DNA from: Ardenticatenaceae bacterium
Lineage (GTDB): Bacteria > Chloroflexota > Anaerolineae > Promineifilales > Promineifilaceae
Direction of reading: 5' to 3'
Assembly (NCBI GenBank): GCA_020634495.1
Contig: JACKBR010000084.1
Location: 1 to 14,232 of the forward strand
Length of the DNA: 14,232 bases
Numbering within the stretch: the first letter of the stretch is position 1; each line of letters opens with the position of its first letter. The notes beneath the pieces were generated by a model. The model was not told the origin of the DNA. It saw only the letters and a program-made list of their open reading frames with translations, and ran no database searches. A program made the translations under genes and the position numbers. Of the stretch, positions 5,404 through 11,459 are shown piece after piece.

Positions 5404-6234
5404 ATGAACCTCCTCCTCGACCCCCTCCAGTTCTCCTTCATCGTGCGCGGCTTGATTGCGGCCGTTTTGGTGGGCATTGTTTGTTCGGTGTTGGGCACGT
5501 ACGTGGTGCTGCGCGGTATGGCCTTTTTTGGCGATGCCCTGGCGCACACGATTTTGCCCGGTGTGGTGGTGGCTTTTTTGTTGGGCTGGCCGCTGGCAGT
5601 GGGGGCGCTGATCATGGGGGTGTTTACGGCCGTTGGCATAGGTGCGCTCAGCAGTCGGGGGGTGGTGAAGGAAGATACGGCGATTGGCGTCATTTTTGCC
5701 GGGGCGTTTGCTTTGGGCGTGGCACTGCTCTCGGCCACGGGCAACTACACGGTAGATTTAGCGCACTTTTTGTTTGGTAATTTGCTGGGGGTGACGAATG
5801 GGGATTTGTGGGTAACGGCCGTACTCGGCCTCATTGTTCTGCTTATCGTCTTTTTCTTCTTCAAGGAGTTCATGGTCATCTCCTTTGATCCCGTTTTGGC
5901 CACGACGCTGCGCCTGCCCGCCACCTTTTTGCGCTACCTGCTGCTGGTGCTCATTGCCGTTACCATTGTGGTTTCCTTGCAGGTGGTGGGCATTGCCCTG
6001 ATGGTAGCCATGCTGGTGACGCCCGCCGCCGCCGCCTCGCTGCTCACCCGCCGCCTGACCCCCATGATGTTTATCTCAGCGGGCATTGGCGCATTTTCTG
6101 GCGCAGCCGGACTGTACACTTCTTACTATCTCGATATTGCCTCTGGCCCGGCGGTGGTGCTGGTGGCCACCTTGATTTTTGCGCTGGCCTTTCTCTTCGC
6201 TCCCCAGCGCGGCCTGCTCTGGCGGCGGAGTTGA
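5404..6234 (+). CDS. znuB: Zinc/manganese ABC transporter, permease (ABC-3 family)
   Basis: A 276-residue polytopic protein of the ABC-3 family (ZnuB, MntC/SitC, TroC). From the ATG at 5404 it begins 'MNLLLDPLQFSFIVRGLIAA', the usual N-terminus of the family; an in-frame GTG at 5329 lies inside the repeat and would add 25 unsupported residues. The conserved 'VVLRGMAFFGDALAHTILPG' segment (34-53) is present, as are the coupling region 'FKEFMVISFDPVLATTLRLP' (about 158-177) and 'VGIALMVAMLVTPAAAASLL' (196-215). About eight hydrophobic segments are discernible. It should form the membrane channel for the ATPase encoded upstream. No clear Shine-Dalgarno sequence precedes the start, which is odd given the 64-nt gap occupied by a repeat. 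No substrate-binding protein gene (znuA-like) is adjacent. Confidence 0.88.
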   Translation: MNLLLDPLQFSFIVRGLIAAVLVGIVCSVLGTYVVLRGMAFFGDALAHTILPGVVVAFLLGWPLAVGALIMGVFTAVGIGALSSRGVVKEDTAIGVIFAGAFALGVALLSATGNYTVDLAHFLFGNLLGVTNGDLWVTAVLGLIVLLIVFFFFKEFMVISFDPVLATTLRLPATFLRYLLLVLIAVTIVVSLQVVGIALMVAMLVTPAAAASLLTRRLTPMMFISAGIGAFSGAAGLYTSYYLDIASGPAVVLVATLIFALAFLFAPQRGLLWRRS

Positions 6235-6238
6235 TTTT

Positions 6239-6306
6239 GCCACAGAGGACACAGAGATATGAGAGGGCAAGTCAAAAAACGCTGCGTTCTCTGCACCTTT
6301 GCGGTA
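6239..6306. repeat. CCACAGAGGACACAGAG-type intergenic repeat
   Basis: The left end reads GCCACAGAGGACACAGAG and the right end CTCTGCACCTTTGCGGT (6290-6306), an imperfect inverted pair. It is a diverged member of the class seen at 950-1020. It fills the znuB-fur gap and its right end lies only 14 nt before the fur start codon, so it may shape the translation-initiation region. Confidence 0.55.
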
Positions 6307-6319
6307 AAGAATAAAACAT

Positions 6320-6757
6320 ATGAATGAAAACAGTTTGGAGAAACAGTTAGGCGATATTCAAGCAGCCCTGAAGCAAAAAGGATACCGGCTCACCGGCTCA
6401 CGCCAGAAAATTGTGCGGGCGCTGCTGGGCTGTGGCGGCCACATCACGGCCGATGGCCTGCTGGACGTGGTGCATGAGATGGATCAAACGGTGGGGCGCA
6501 TGACGGTGTATCGCACCCTGGAACTGCTCAGCGAATTGGGGCTGATTCGCCCGGTTTACCAGGGCACGGGCGCGGCGCACTACATTTTGCTGGATGGCGG
6601 GCATCATCACCACCTGATTTGCTCAGGCTGTGCGGCCGTAATTGAGTTTGAGGAATGTGGGTTACAAGGCGTACAGAAATTGCTTGAGGAACGGTTTAAC
6701 TTTGTGGTGGAGGGGCATCTGGTGGAGTTTTACGGCCGTTGTCCAGACTGCCAATAA
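6320..6757 (+). CDS. Fur-family metal-responsive repressor, probably Zur-like
   Basis: At 145 residues it has the normal Fur-family length. The N-terminal winged-helix domain shows 'GYRLTGSRQKIVRALL' (21-36) and the recognition-helix region 'TVGRMTVYRTLELLSELGLI' (57-76). The C-terminal dimerisation domain holds 'GGHHHHLICSGC' (93-104) and a terminal CPDC (141-144). The two Cys-x2-Cys pairs (C101/C104 and C141/C144) make the structural zinc site; the histidines and nearby acidic residues supply the sensing site. Downstream of metal-ABC genes, the best guess is a zinc uptake regulator that represses the znu genes when zinc is plentiful; Fur or Mur specificity cannot be excluded. No good ribosome-binding site precedes the ATG. 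The 3' end overlaps a convergent gene by 28 bp, and the shared ACGGCCGT at 6732-6739 encodes 'YGR' here. Confidence 0.85.
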   Translation: MNENSLEKQLGDIQAALKQKGYRLTGSRQKIVRALLGCGGHITADGLLDVVHEMDQTVGRMTVYRTLELLSELGLIRPVYQGTGAAHYILLDGGHHHHLICSGCAAVIEFEECGLQGVQKLLEERFNFVVEGHLVEFYGRCPDCQ

Positions 6758-7020
6758 AGCCAAATCAAACCGATTTGCACAACGATAATTCCCCAAAATT
6801 TCCACAGAAAAGAGAGCTTGCGCGTTTTGTGTCGTGGACGCATGAGGTACATGGCAATAGTGGCAGCTGGGGAGCCGCCAATCAAGGCCAGCAGCAATAA
6901 CTGACTCTCGGCTATGCGGCGACGGTTACTACCAGCAATATTTTTGTCATACCGGTAGGTCACAACGGTGATGATATTAATTGCCAGCAACCAGATCAGT
7001 GCGCCTTCAAAAAATGTCAA
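6730..7020 (-). CDS. DUF1294 family small membrane protein
   Basis: A 96-residue protein with hydrophobic segments at about 4-20, 38-60 and 72-91. The central pattern, 'YRYDKNIAGSNRRRIAESQL' followed by 'LLLLALIGGSPAATIAMYLM' and 'RHKTRKLSF', is the conserved DUF1294 signature (D-K-x-x-A, R-x-x-E, GG, R-H-K-T). The function of the family is not known. GGAGG lies about eight bases before the ATG at 7020. It converges on the Fur-family gene and their ends overlap by 28 bp (6730-6757); the palindrome ACGGCCGT there supplies 'RP' and one base of this gene's stop codon. A terminator at 7053-7084 separates it from the SH3-repeat gene upstream on the same strand, so it should have its own promoter, for which little room is left. 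Confidence 0.8.
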   Translation of the reverse strand: MTFFEGALIWLLAINIITVVTYRYDKNIAGSNRRRIAESQLLLLALIGGSPAATIAMYLMRPRHKTRKLSFLWKFWGIIVVQIGLIWLYWQSGQRP

Positions 7021-7052
7021 GATGTGCCTCCACTGTTTTAAACTGGAAACAA

Positions 7053-7084
7053 AAAAGAGCCTGGCGCTGAGTCCAGGCTCTTTT
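7053..7084 (-). terminator. Rho-independent terminator of the SH3-repeat gene
   Basis: A perfect 12-bp stem (AAAAGAGCCTGG at 7053-7064 with CCAGGCTCTTTT at 7073-7084) has an 8-nt loop and is flanked by A/T tracts, so it could act in both directions. Read on the minus strand it follows the SH3-repeat stop codon by 13 nt and ends in a run of T, which makes that gene its natural user. Confidence 0.85.
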
Positions 7085-7097
7085 GAGAATCACGGGT

Positions 7098-8786
7098 CTA
7101 ATTTGTAATGGGTAGGCTGTTGAGGGTCGTGCTGGTTTGGATGTAAGCCGAATTGACCCAGCCGACCGTGCCATTGGTGAGCCTGACTTTCACCCAGCTG
7201 CTGTCTGCGTTACGGCCGATTAAGGCAACGCCCTGACCCTGGTAGACAACGGCCGTTACCCCGTACGTCAATCCAGGCCCGGTGCGCACATTGAGAGCGG
7301 CCGTGTTCACCACACCAGAGGTCGAGATCGTTTGCACATCTTCTACCGGCAAACTGTTGATAGCGATATTGGCATTCAGTAAAGAAGCATTGATCCAGCC
7401 GACCGTGCCGTTGGTTAGCTGCACTTTGGCCCAGGAGCTAACGCTGTTCCTGGCCAGCAGCGAAACATACTGACCTTGGGTCACAACCGTAACAATGCCG
7501 TAGCCAATGCCTGGCCCAGAGCGGACGTTGGCGGCCCCGGTGTTGACGGTGGCCCAATAGGTGGTTGCTGGCGGCGTGGGTGTTGTTCCTGCTGGTGGTG
7601 TTGTGCTGCCCGCAGTGCCATCCAAAACGGGCAAATTACCCACTGGAATGGACAACTGGACGTACTGTGCGCCAATCCAGCCTTCTTGCCCGTCGCTCAG
7701 CCGAACTTTTAGCCAGGTGTTGTTGGCATTGCGGCCAATGGCCGTTACCTGCAAACCCTGGTAAACAGAACCGGTTACCGGGTAGCTGAATCCAGGCCCG
7801 GAACGCAAGCTCAGCACCGCACCAGGAGCCACAGGTACCGGGGGTTCCGGTGCAGCGGGGCTGTCTGCCAGGGGCAAGCTGCTAATGCTGACATTGGGGG
7901 TGATTAGCGATGCGTTCACCCAACCTTCTGTGCCGTTGGCTGCCCGAATCTTGGCCCAGCTGCTGTTGGCATTGCGGCCCAGCAGGGCCACCGTTTGGCC
8001 TTGGGAAGCGACGGTGAGGACGCTGTATGTCACTCCTGGGCCAGAGCGTACATTTAACGCCCCGGTAGCAACCAGTGCAGAAGCGGTAACGCCTGGGGCA
8101 GTGGCAGTCAGCACGGGCAGACTGCTAATGGCTACATTTGGTGTGATGTAGGTGCTGCTGGCGTTGACCCAGCCTTCTGTGCCGTTGGCCAGGCGGATTT
8201 TGGCCCAACTGCTGTTGCTGTTTCGGCCTAGCAAACTGACCACGGTTCCCTGGTTGACGACGGCCACGGAGCCGTAGGAGATGCCAGGGCCGCTGCGCAC
8301 GTTTAGCGCCCCAGTGACAACTGTAGCGGCTGCCCCTGTAACGGGTACGGCCGTTGCCGTGGGGGCAGGCGTGGTGGTTGGGGTACTTGTTGGGGTGCTG
8401 GTGCCGGTGGGAACGGCCGTTGTGGTGGCCGTTGGTGTCGTTGTTGTCGGCGTAACCACTGGCAGGGTGTTGATTGCCACACTTGGTGTAATGTAATCGC
8501 TGCTGGCATTGACCCAGCCGATGTGGGACGATGCGGTTTGTACATAAGCCCAGGTGCTATCAGCGGTGCGGCCCAACAAGGTCAGGACATTGCCCTGATT
8601 GACAACGGTCACAACGCCGTAAGCCACGCTTGGGCCAGAACGTACATTAAGGGCCCCGGTTTTCACAACGGCCGTTGCTGTTTGGGCAGAAGTCTGTTTA
8701 GCAAGAACCTGGCTCGTCACAAACAACATGGCAAAGAGGAAAATGACAAGGAACCATTGCTTTCTATTCTTAATTGATCTACTCAT
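7098..8786 (-). CDS. Exported protein with six bacterial SH3 (SH3_3) repeats
   Basis: A 562-residue secreted protein built almost wholly of SH3 repeats. The ATG at 8786 has an excellent AAGGAGG upstream; the frame continues further 5' but without support. Residues 11-29 form a hydrophobic signal segment with a likely cleavage near 'VLAKQ'. Six repeats of about 70 residues follow (about 39-110, 155-226, 236-306, 320-388, 410-482 and 488-560). Each has 'LNVRSGPG..Y' at the start, 'GR(N)ANSSW.K(V/I)' in the middle and 'G(T)EGWVNAS' near the end, closing with 'SLPV'. The fourth is the most diverged. Linkers after repeats 1, 3 and 4 are rich in Thr, Pro and Ala. Such domains commonly bind cell-wall peptides or mediate protein contacts; no hydrolase domain is attached, so a cell-surface scaffold is most likely. 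Confidence 0.88.
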   Translation of the reverse strand: MSRSIKNRKQWFLVIFLFAMLFVTSQVLAKQTSAQTATAVVKTGALNVRSGPSVAYGVVTVVNQGNVLTLLGRTADSTWAYVQTASSHIGWVNASSDYITPSVAINTLPVVTPTTTTPTATTTAVPTGTSTPTSTPTTTPAPTATAVPVTGAAATVVTGALNVRSGPGISYGSVAVVNQGTVVSLLGRNSNSSWAKIRLANGTEGWVNASSTYITPNVAISSLPVLTATAPGVTASALVATGALNVRSGPGVTYSVLTVASQGQTVALLGRNANSSWAKIRAANGTEGWVNASLITPNVSISSLPLADSPAAPEPPVPVAPGAVLSLRSGPGFSYPVTGSVYQGLQVTAIGRNANNTWLKVRLSDGQEGWIGAQYVQLSIPVGNLPVLDGTAGSTTPPAGTTPTPPATTYWATVNTGAANVRSGPGIGYGIVTVVTQGQYVSLLARNSVSSWAKVQLTNGTVGWINASLLNANIAINSLPVEDVQTISTSGVVNTAALNVRTGPGLTYGVTAVVYQGQGVALIGRNADSSWVKVRLTNGTVGWVNSAYIQTSTTLNSLPITN

Positions 8787-8822
8787 ACCTGTCCTCCTTG
8801 AGATGACATAACGTCTGGACAC

Positions 8823-8852
8823 AGTATAGACCAGAAGCGGCCCCTTTCGCAA
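8823..8852 (-). promoter_or_regulatory. Candidate promoter of the SH3-repeat gene
   Basis: On the minus strand TTGCGA (plus coordinates 8847-8852) and TATACT (8823-8828) are 18 bp apart. Transcription would begin near 8816, giving a leader of about 30 nt that contains the AAGGAGG site. Confidence 0.5.
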
Positions 8853-8939
8853 GAGCAGATTATGTAAAAGCAAGGATTTCCCCCTCCAGGTGTGCCGCCG
8901 CCCCATGCCATTGCTCTCGCAAAACCCCGTTTCAGCCTG

Positions 8940-8945
8940 TATAAT
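8940..8945 (+). promoter_or_regulatory. Candidate -10 (TATAAT) of the mcm-meaB-prs operon
   Basis: A perfect TATAAT lies about 63 nt before the start of the cobalamin-binding subunit gene. No good -35 is found at the right spacing (TTGCTC at 8911 is too far away). It is the only strong -10 match in the divergent gap. Confidence 0.4.
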
Positions 8946-9007
8946 CACCGATGGATTTTTGCACAGAGAACCTACTGAACCCACACTGCTTTGGAGTAAG
9001 CACAGTT

Positions 9008-9424
9008 ATGGAACAAGTAAAACCGCGAATTTTAATTGCCAAACCTGGCCTGGATGGTCATGACCGGGGGGCGAAGGTTGTGGCCAGGGCATTGCGTGAT
9101 GCTGGCATGGAGGTCATCTACACTGGCCTGCGCCAAACGCCAGAAATGGTTGTAGAAGCTGCATTGCATGAAGATGCCGACGCGATTGGTCTTAGCATTT
9201 TGTCAGGAGCTCATATGCCATTGGTGGAGCGGATTATGGCCCTTCTAAAAGAAAATCAAATGCAGGATGTGCCGTTATTCTTAGGTGGCATCATTCCCAA
9301 TGAAGATGTAGCCAGGCTAAAAGAAATAGGGGTTGCTGGCATTTTTGGCCCTGGGGCTAGCATGGATGATATTGTAACTTTTATTTGGCAGGCTGTGGGC
9401 CGCCCAGCCGAGGATGCCCGGTGA
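9008..9424 (+). CDS. Methylmalonyl-CoA mutase, cobalamin-binding (small/C-terminal) subunit
   Basis: A 138-residue free-standing B12-binding domain. Starting at the ATG at 9008 (GGAG 11 nt upstream) gives '[20 protein letters not shown]', which contains the D-x-H-x-x-G motif (Asp16, His18, Gly21) whose histidine replaces the lower ligand of cobalamin. 'GLSILSGAH' and '[11 protein letters not shown]' are the other two cofactor-loop motifs. In the split enzyme this subunit joins a separate catalytic chain to interconvert methylmalonyl-CoA and succinyl-CoA, in propionate or branched-chain catabolism; the catalytic-chain gene is not in this window. The next gene encodes the mutase chaperone MeaB and overlaps by four bases (GTGA), which supports the assignment. 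A related acyl-CoA mutase such as isobutyryl- or ethylmalonyl-CoA mutase remains possible, since the domain does not reveal the acyl substrate. Confidence 0.88.
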   Translation: MEQVKPRILIAKPGLDGHDRGAKVVARALRDAGMEVIYTGLRQTPEMVVEAALHEDADAIGLSILSGAHMPLVERIMALLKENQMQDVPLFLGGIIPNEDVARLKEIGVAGIFGPGASMDDIVTFIWQAVGRPAEDAR

Positions 9425-10404
9425 ACGAGCTGCTAGAGCAAGTGCGTCAGGGCCAAATTCGGGCCATTGCCCGGCTAATTACCAGGGTAGAGAACAGCGC
9501 TTCTGCCGCAGAACAAGCCATTCAGGCGCTGTATCCTCACACGGGCAAGGCGCATGTCGTGGGCATTACTGGCTCACCTGGCGCGGGCAAAAGTACGGTG
9601 GTGAATGCCCTGGTGCAAACCTTACGCCAGCAAGAAGCGCGGGTAGGCATTATTGCCGTAGACCCCAGCAGCCCGTTTACTGGCGGGGCGCTGCTGGGGG
9701 ATCGGGTGCGAATGCGCGATCTTTCTGGCGATCCCGGTGTATTTATCCGCAGCATGGCCTCGCGGGGCAGTTTGGGCGGTTTGGCGCGGGCTACTGCTTC
9801 AGTTATTAAGGTGCTGGATGCGGCCGGTTTTGATTTTGTCCTTGTTGAAACGGTAGGCGCTGGGCAGGCGGAGGTGGATATTGCCAATGCGGCCCATACG
9901 ACGATTGTGGTTGAAGCGCCGGGCATGGGGGATGATATTCAGTCGATTAAGGCGGGTATTTTGGAGATTGCCGATATTTTGGTGGTTAACAAGGCAGACC
10001 GGCCTGGGGCAGACCGGGCAGTGCGCTCTTTGAAGATGATGCTGCATTTGGGGCCAGTGGGTGGTACGCGGCTGCACGGCCGTTCCCCATCCAGCGACAA
10101 TGGCAATTCACAATCCAGCTGGGATATTCCTGTTTTGGAAACAGTGGCTACGGAAGGGAAAGGGATGGCTGCTCTGGCAGAGACTTTGGCTAAACACATG
10201 GTTTACTTGCGCCAGAGCGGAGAATGGTTAAGACGGGAGAAGGAGCGCAGCTGGCGGGAGATTGAAATGCAGTTGCAGCTTCGGTTTATGTCGCAGTTTC
10301 AAGCGGCCGTTCCCCGCGAGACCCAGGAAGCTTTATTAACGGCCGTTGCCCAGCGTACTGTTGATCCGTATACGGCCGTAAATCAACTCTTAAGTGAAGC
10401 GTAA
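9421..10404 (+). CDS. meaB: Methylmalonyl-CoA mutase-associated GTPase (MeaB/ArgK family)
   Basis: A 327-residue G3E-family GTPase. I place the start at the GTG at 9421, overlapping the previous stop as GTGA, because it gives the family's normal N-terminus '[20 protein letters not shown]'; an ATG at 9385 in the same frame lies inside the upstream gene. Motifs: Walker [10 protein letters not shown] (51-59), '[19 protein letters not shown]' (80-98, switch region typical of MeaB), '[13 protein letters not shown]' (142-154) and base-specifying NKAD (190-193). The C-terminal helical part (about 270-327) would form the dimerisation arm. It loads adenosylcobalamin onto, and protects, methylmalonyl-CoA mutase using GTP hydrolysis. 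A hydrophilic stretch (about 219-234, '[16 protein letters not shown]') looks like a lineage-specific loop and contains one ACGGCCGT; two more copies lie near the C-terminus at 10339 and 10372. Confidence 0.92.
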   Translation: MNELLEQVRQGQIRAIARLITRVENSASAAEQAIQALYPHTGKAHVVGITGSPGAGKSTVVNALVQTLRQQEARVGIIAVDPSSPFTGGALLGDRVRMRDLSGDPGVFIRSMASRGSLGGLARATASVIKVLDAAGFDFVLVETVGAGQAEVDIANAAHTTIVVEAPGMGDDIQSIKAGILEIADILVVNKADRPGADRAVRSLKMMLHLGPVGGTRLHGRSPSSDNGNSQSSWDIPVLETVATEGKGMAALAETLAKHMVYLRQSGEWLRREKERSWREIEMQLQLRFMSQFQAAVPRETQEALLTAVAQRTVDPYTAVNQLLSEA

Positions 10405-10415
10405 AGTAATGAATT

Positions 10416-11363
10416 ATGATGGCATTCGGAGACATTAAGCTTTTTGCCGGGTCAGGCTGCCCCCAACTGGCCCAGCGTATTTCAGATTATGTTAACATCC
10501 CGCTAAGCAGTTGGGACATTGTGGAATTTCCCAATGAGAATTTATTTGTCAAGCTGCATGGCAGTGTGCGCGGGCAGGATGTTTATTTGATTCAAAGCCA
10601 TGCCCGGCCCGTACACCGCAATATCATGGAGACGTTGATCGCCATTGATTGCCTGAAGCGTGATTCTGCTGGTCGCATTACGGTTGTGGTTCCCTACATG
10701 GCTTATTCGCAAAGCGACAAGAAAGATCAGCCCAGAGTGCCCATTTCCTCCCGACTACTGGCAGATATGATTGAAGTAGCAGGAGCCGATCGTTGGATGA
10801 CGATAGATTTGCACGCCCAGCAAATTCAGGGGTTTTACAAAATTCCTGGTGATTCTTTGACGGCTTTCCACATTCAGGTGGATTATTTTTTGCAAAAGAA
10901 GCTGGATGCTGTTGTGGTGACGCCAGATTTGGGCTTTGCTAAACGCGGCCGTAACTTTGCCGCCGATTTAGATTTGCCGCTAGCCTTTGTGGAGAAGCGC
11001 CGTGTCGGCAATAAGAATGAACGGGAGGCGCTTTCGCTCATCGGCAGTGTGGCTGACAAAGATGTTATTATTGTAGATGATTTGGTCGATACGGCTGGCT
11101 CCATTCAGCAAGCCGTACATTTGGTAAAATCCAATGGTGCCAGGGATGTTTACATTACCTTTACCCACCCCGTTTTGTCTGATCCGGCGGTCGAGCGGCT
11201 GGGCAATTTGCCAATTAAAGAAATTGTCACAACGGACACGATTCCGATCCCACCAGAGAAAATGTTGCCAAATATCACAATTTTAACCGTGTCTGAGCTG
11301 TTGGGTGAGGTAATCTTACGCTCGCATGAAGGGCGCAGTGTGGGTGAGTTGTTTAATGAGTGA
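10416..11363 (+). CDS. prs: Ribose-phosphate pyrophosphokinase (PRPP synthetase)
   Basis: A 315-residue protein (314 if the second ATG at 10419 is used). It makes phosphoribosyl pyrophosphate from ribose 5-phosphate and ATP for nucleotide, His and Trp synthesis. Visible elements: 'GSVRGQDVYLIQ' (49-60), catalytic 'DLHAQQIQGF' (131-140, His133), 'EKRRVG' (193-198) and the PRPP-binding loop 'VIIVDDLVDTAGS' (217-229). The segment that is 'YARQDRK'-like in E. coli and B. subtilis Prs reads 'YSQSDKKDQPR' (97-107), typical of a divergent SDKKD-type subgroup, with Gln99 where that subgroup more often has Arg. It starts 11 nt after meaB and probably shares its transcript, although the Shine-Dalgarno sequence is poor. 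No ACGGCCGT occurs inside, but one lies nine bases after the stop codon. Confidence 0.9.
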   Translation: MMAFGDIKLFAGSGCPQLAQRISDYVNIPLSSWDIVEFPNENLFVKLHGSVRGQDVYLIQSHARPVHRNIMETLIAIDCLKRDSAGRITVVVPYMAYSQSDKKDQPRVPISSRLLADMIEVAGADRWMTIDLHAQQIQGFYKIPGDSLTAFHIQVDYFLQKKLDAVVVTPDLGFAKRGRNFAADLDLPLAFVEKRRVGNKNEREALSLIGSVADKDVIIVDDLVDTAGSIQQAVHLVKSNGARDVYITFTHPVLSDPAVERLGNLPIKEIVTTDTIPIPPEKMLPNITILTVSELLGEVILRSHEGRSVGELFNE

Positions 11364-11459
11364 TGTGGTAAACGGCCGTATCCTCTAACAAAAAATTAAG
11401 GCATTCCTGGTAAAGTAACACTCTTTTGCTATCAGATTAAAGTTAAAGAAAAGAGACCT

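Noticed and set aside
7098..8496. Periodic repeats that could suggest a CRISPR or tandem array
   Set aside because: The period is about 200 bp or more, units are diverged and in frame, and they translate to SH3 domains.
8787..8984. Longer start for the SH3-repeat protein (66 extra residues)
   Set aside because: The ATG at 8786 has AAGGAGG and begins a signal peptide; the extension is unlike an export signal and runs through the candidate promoter.
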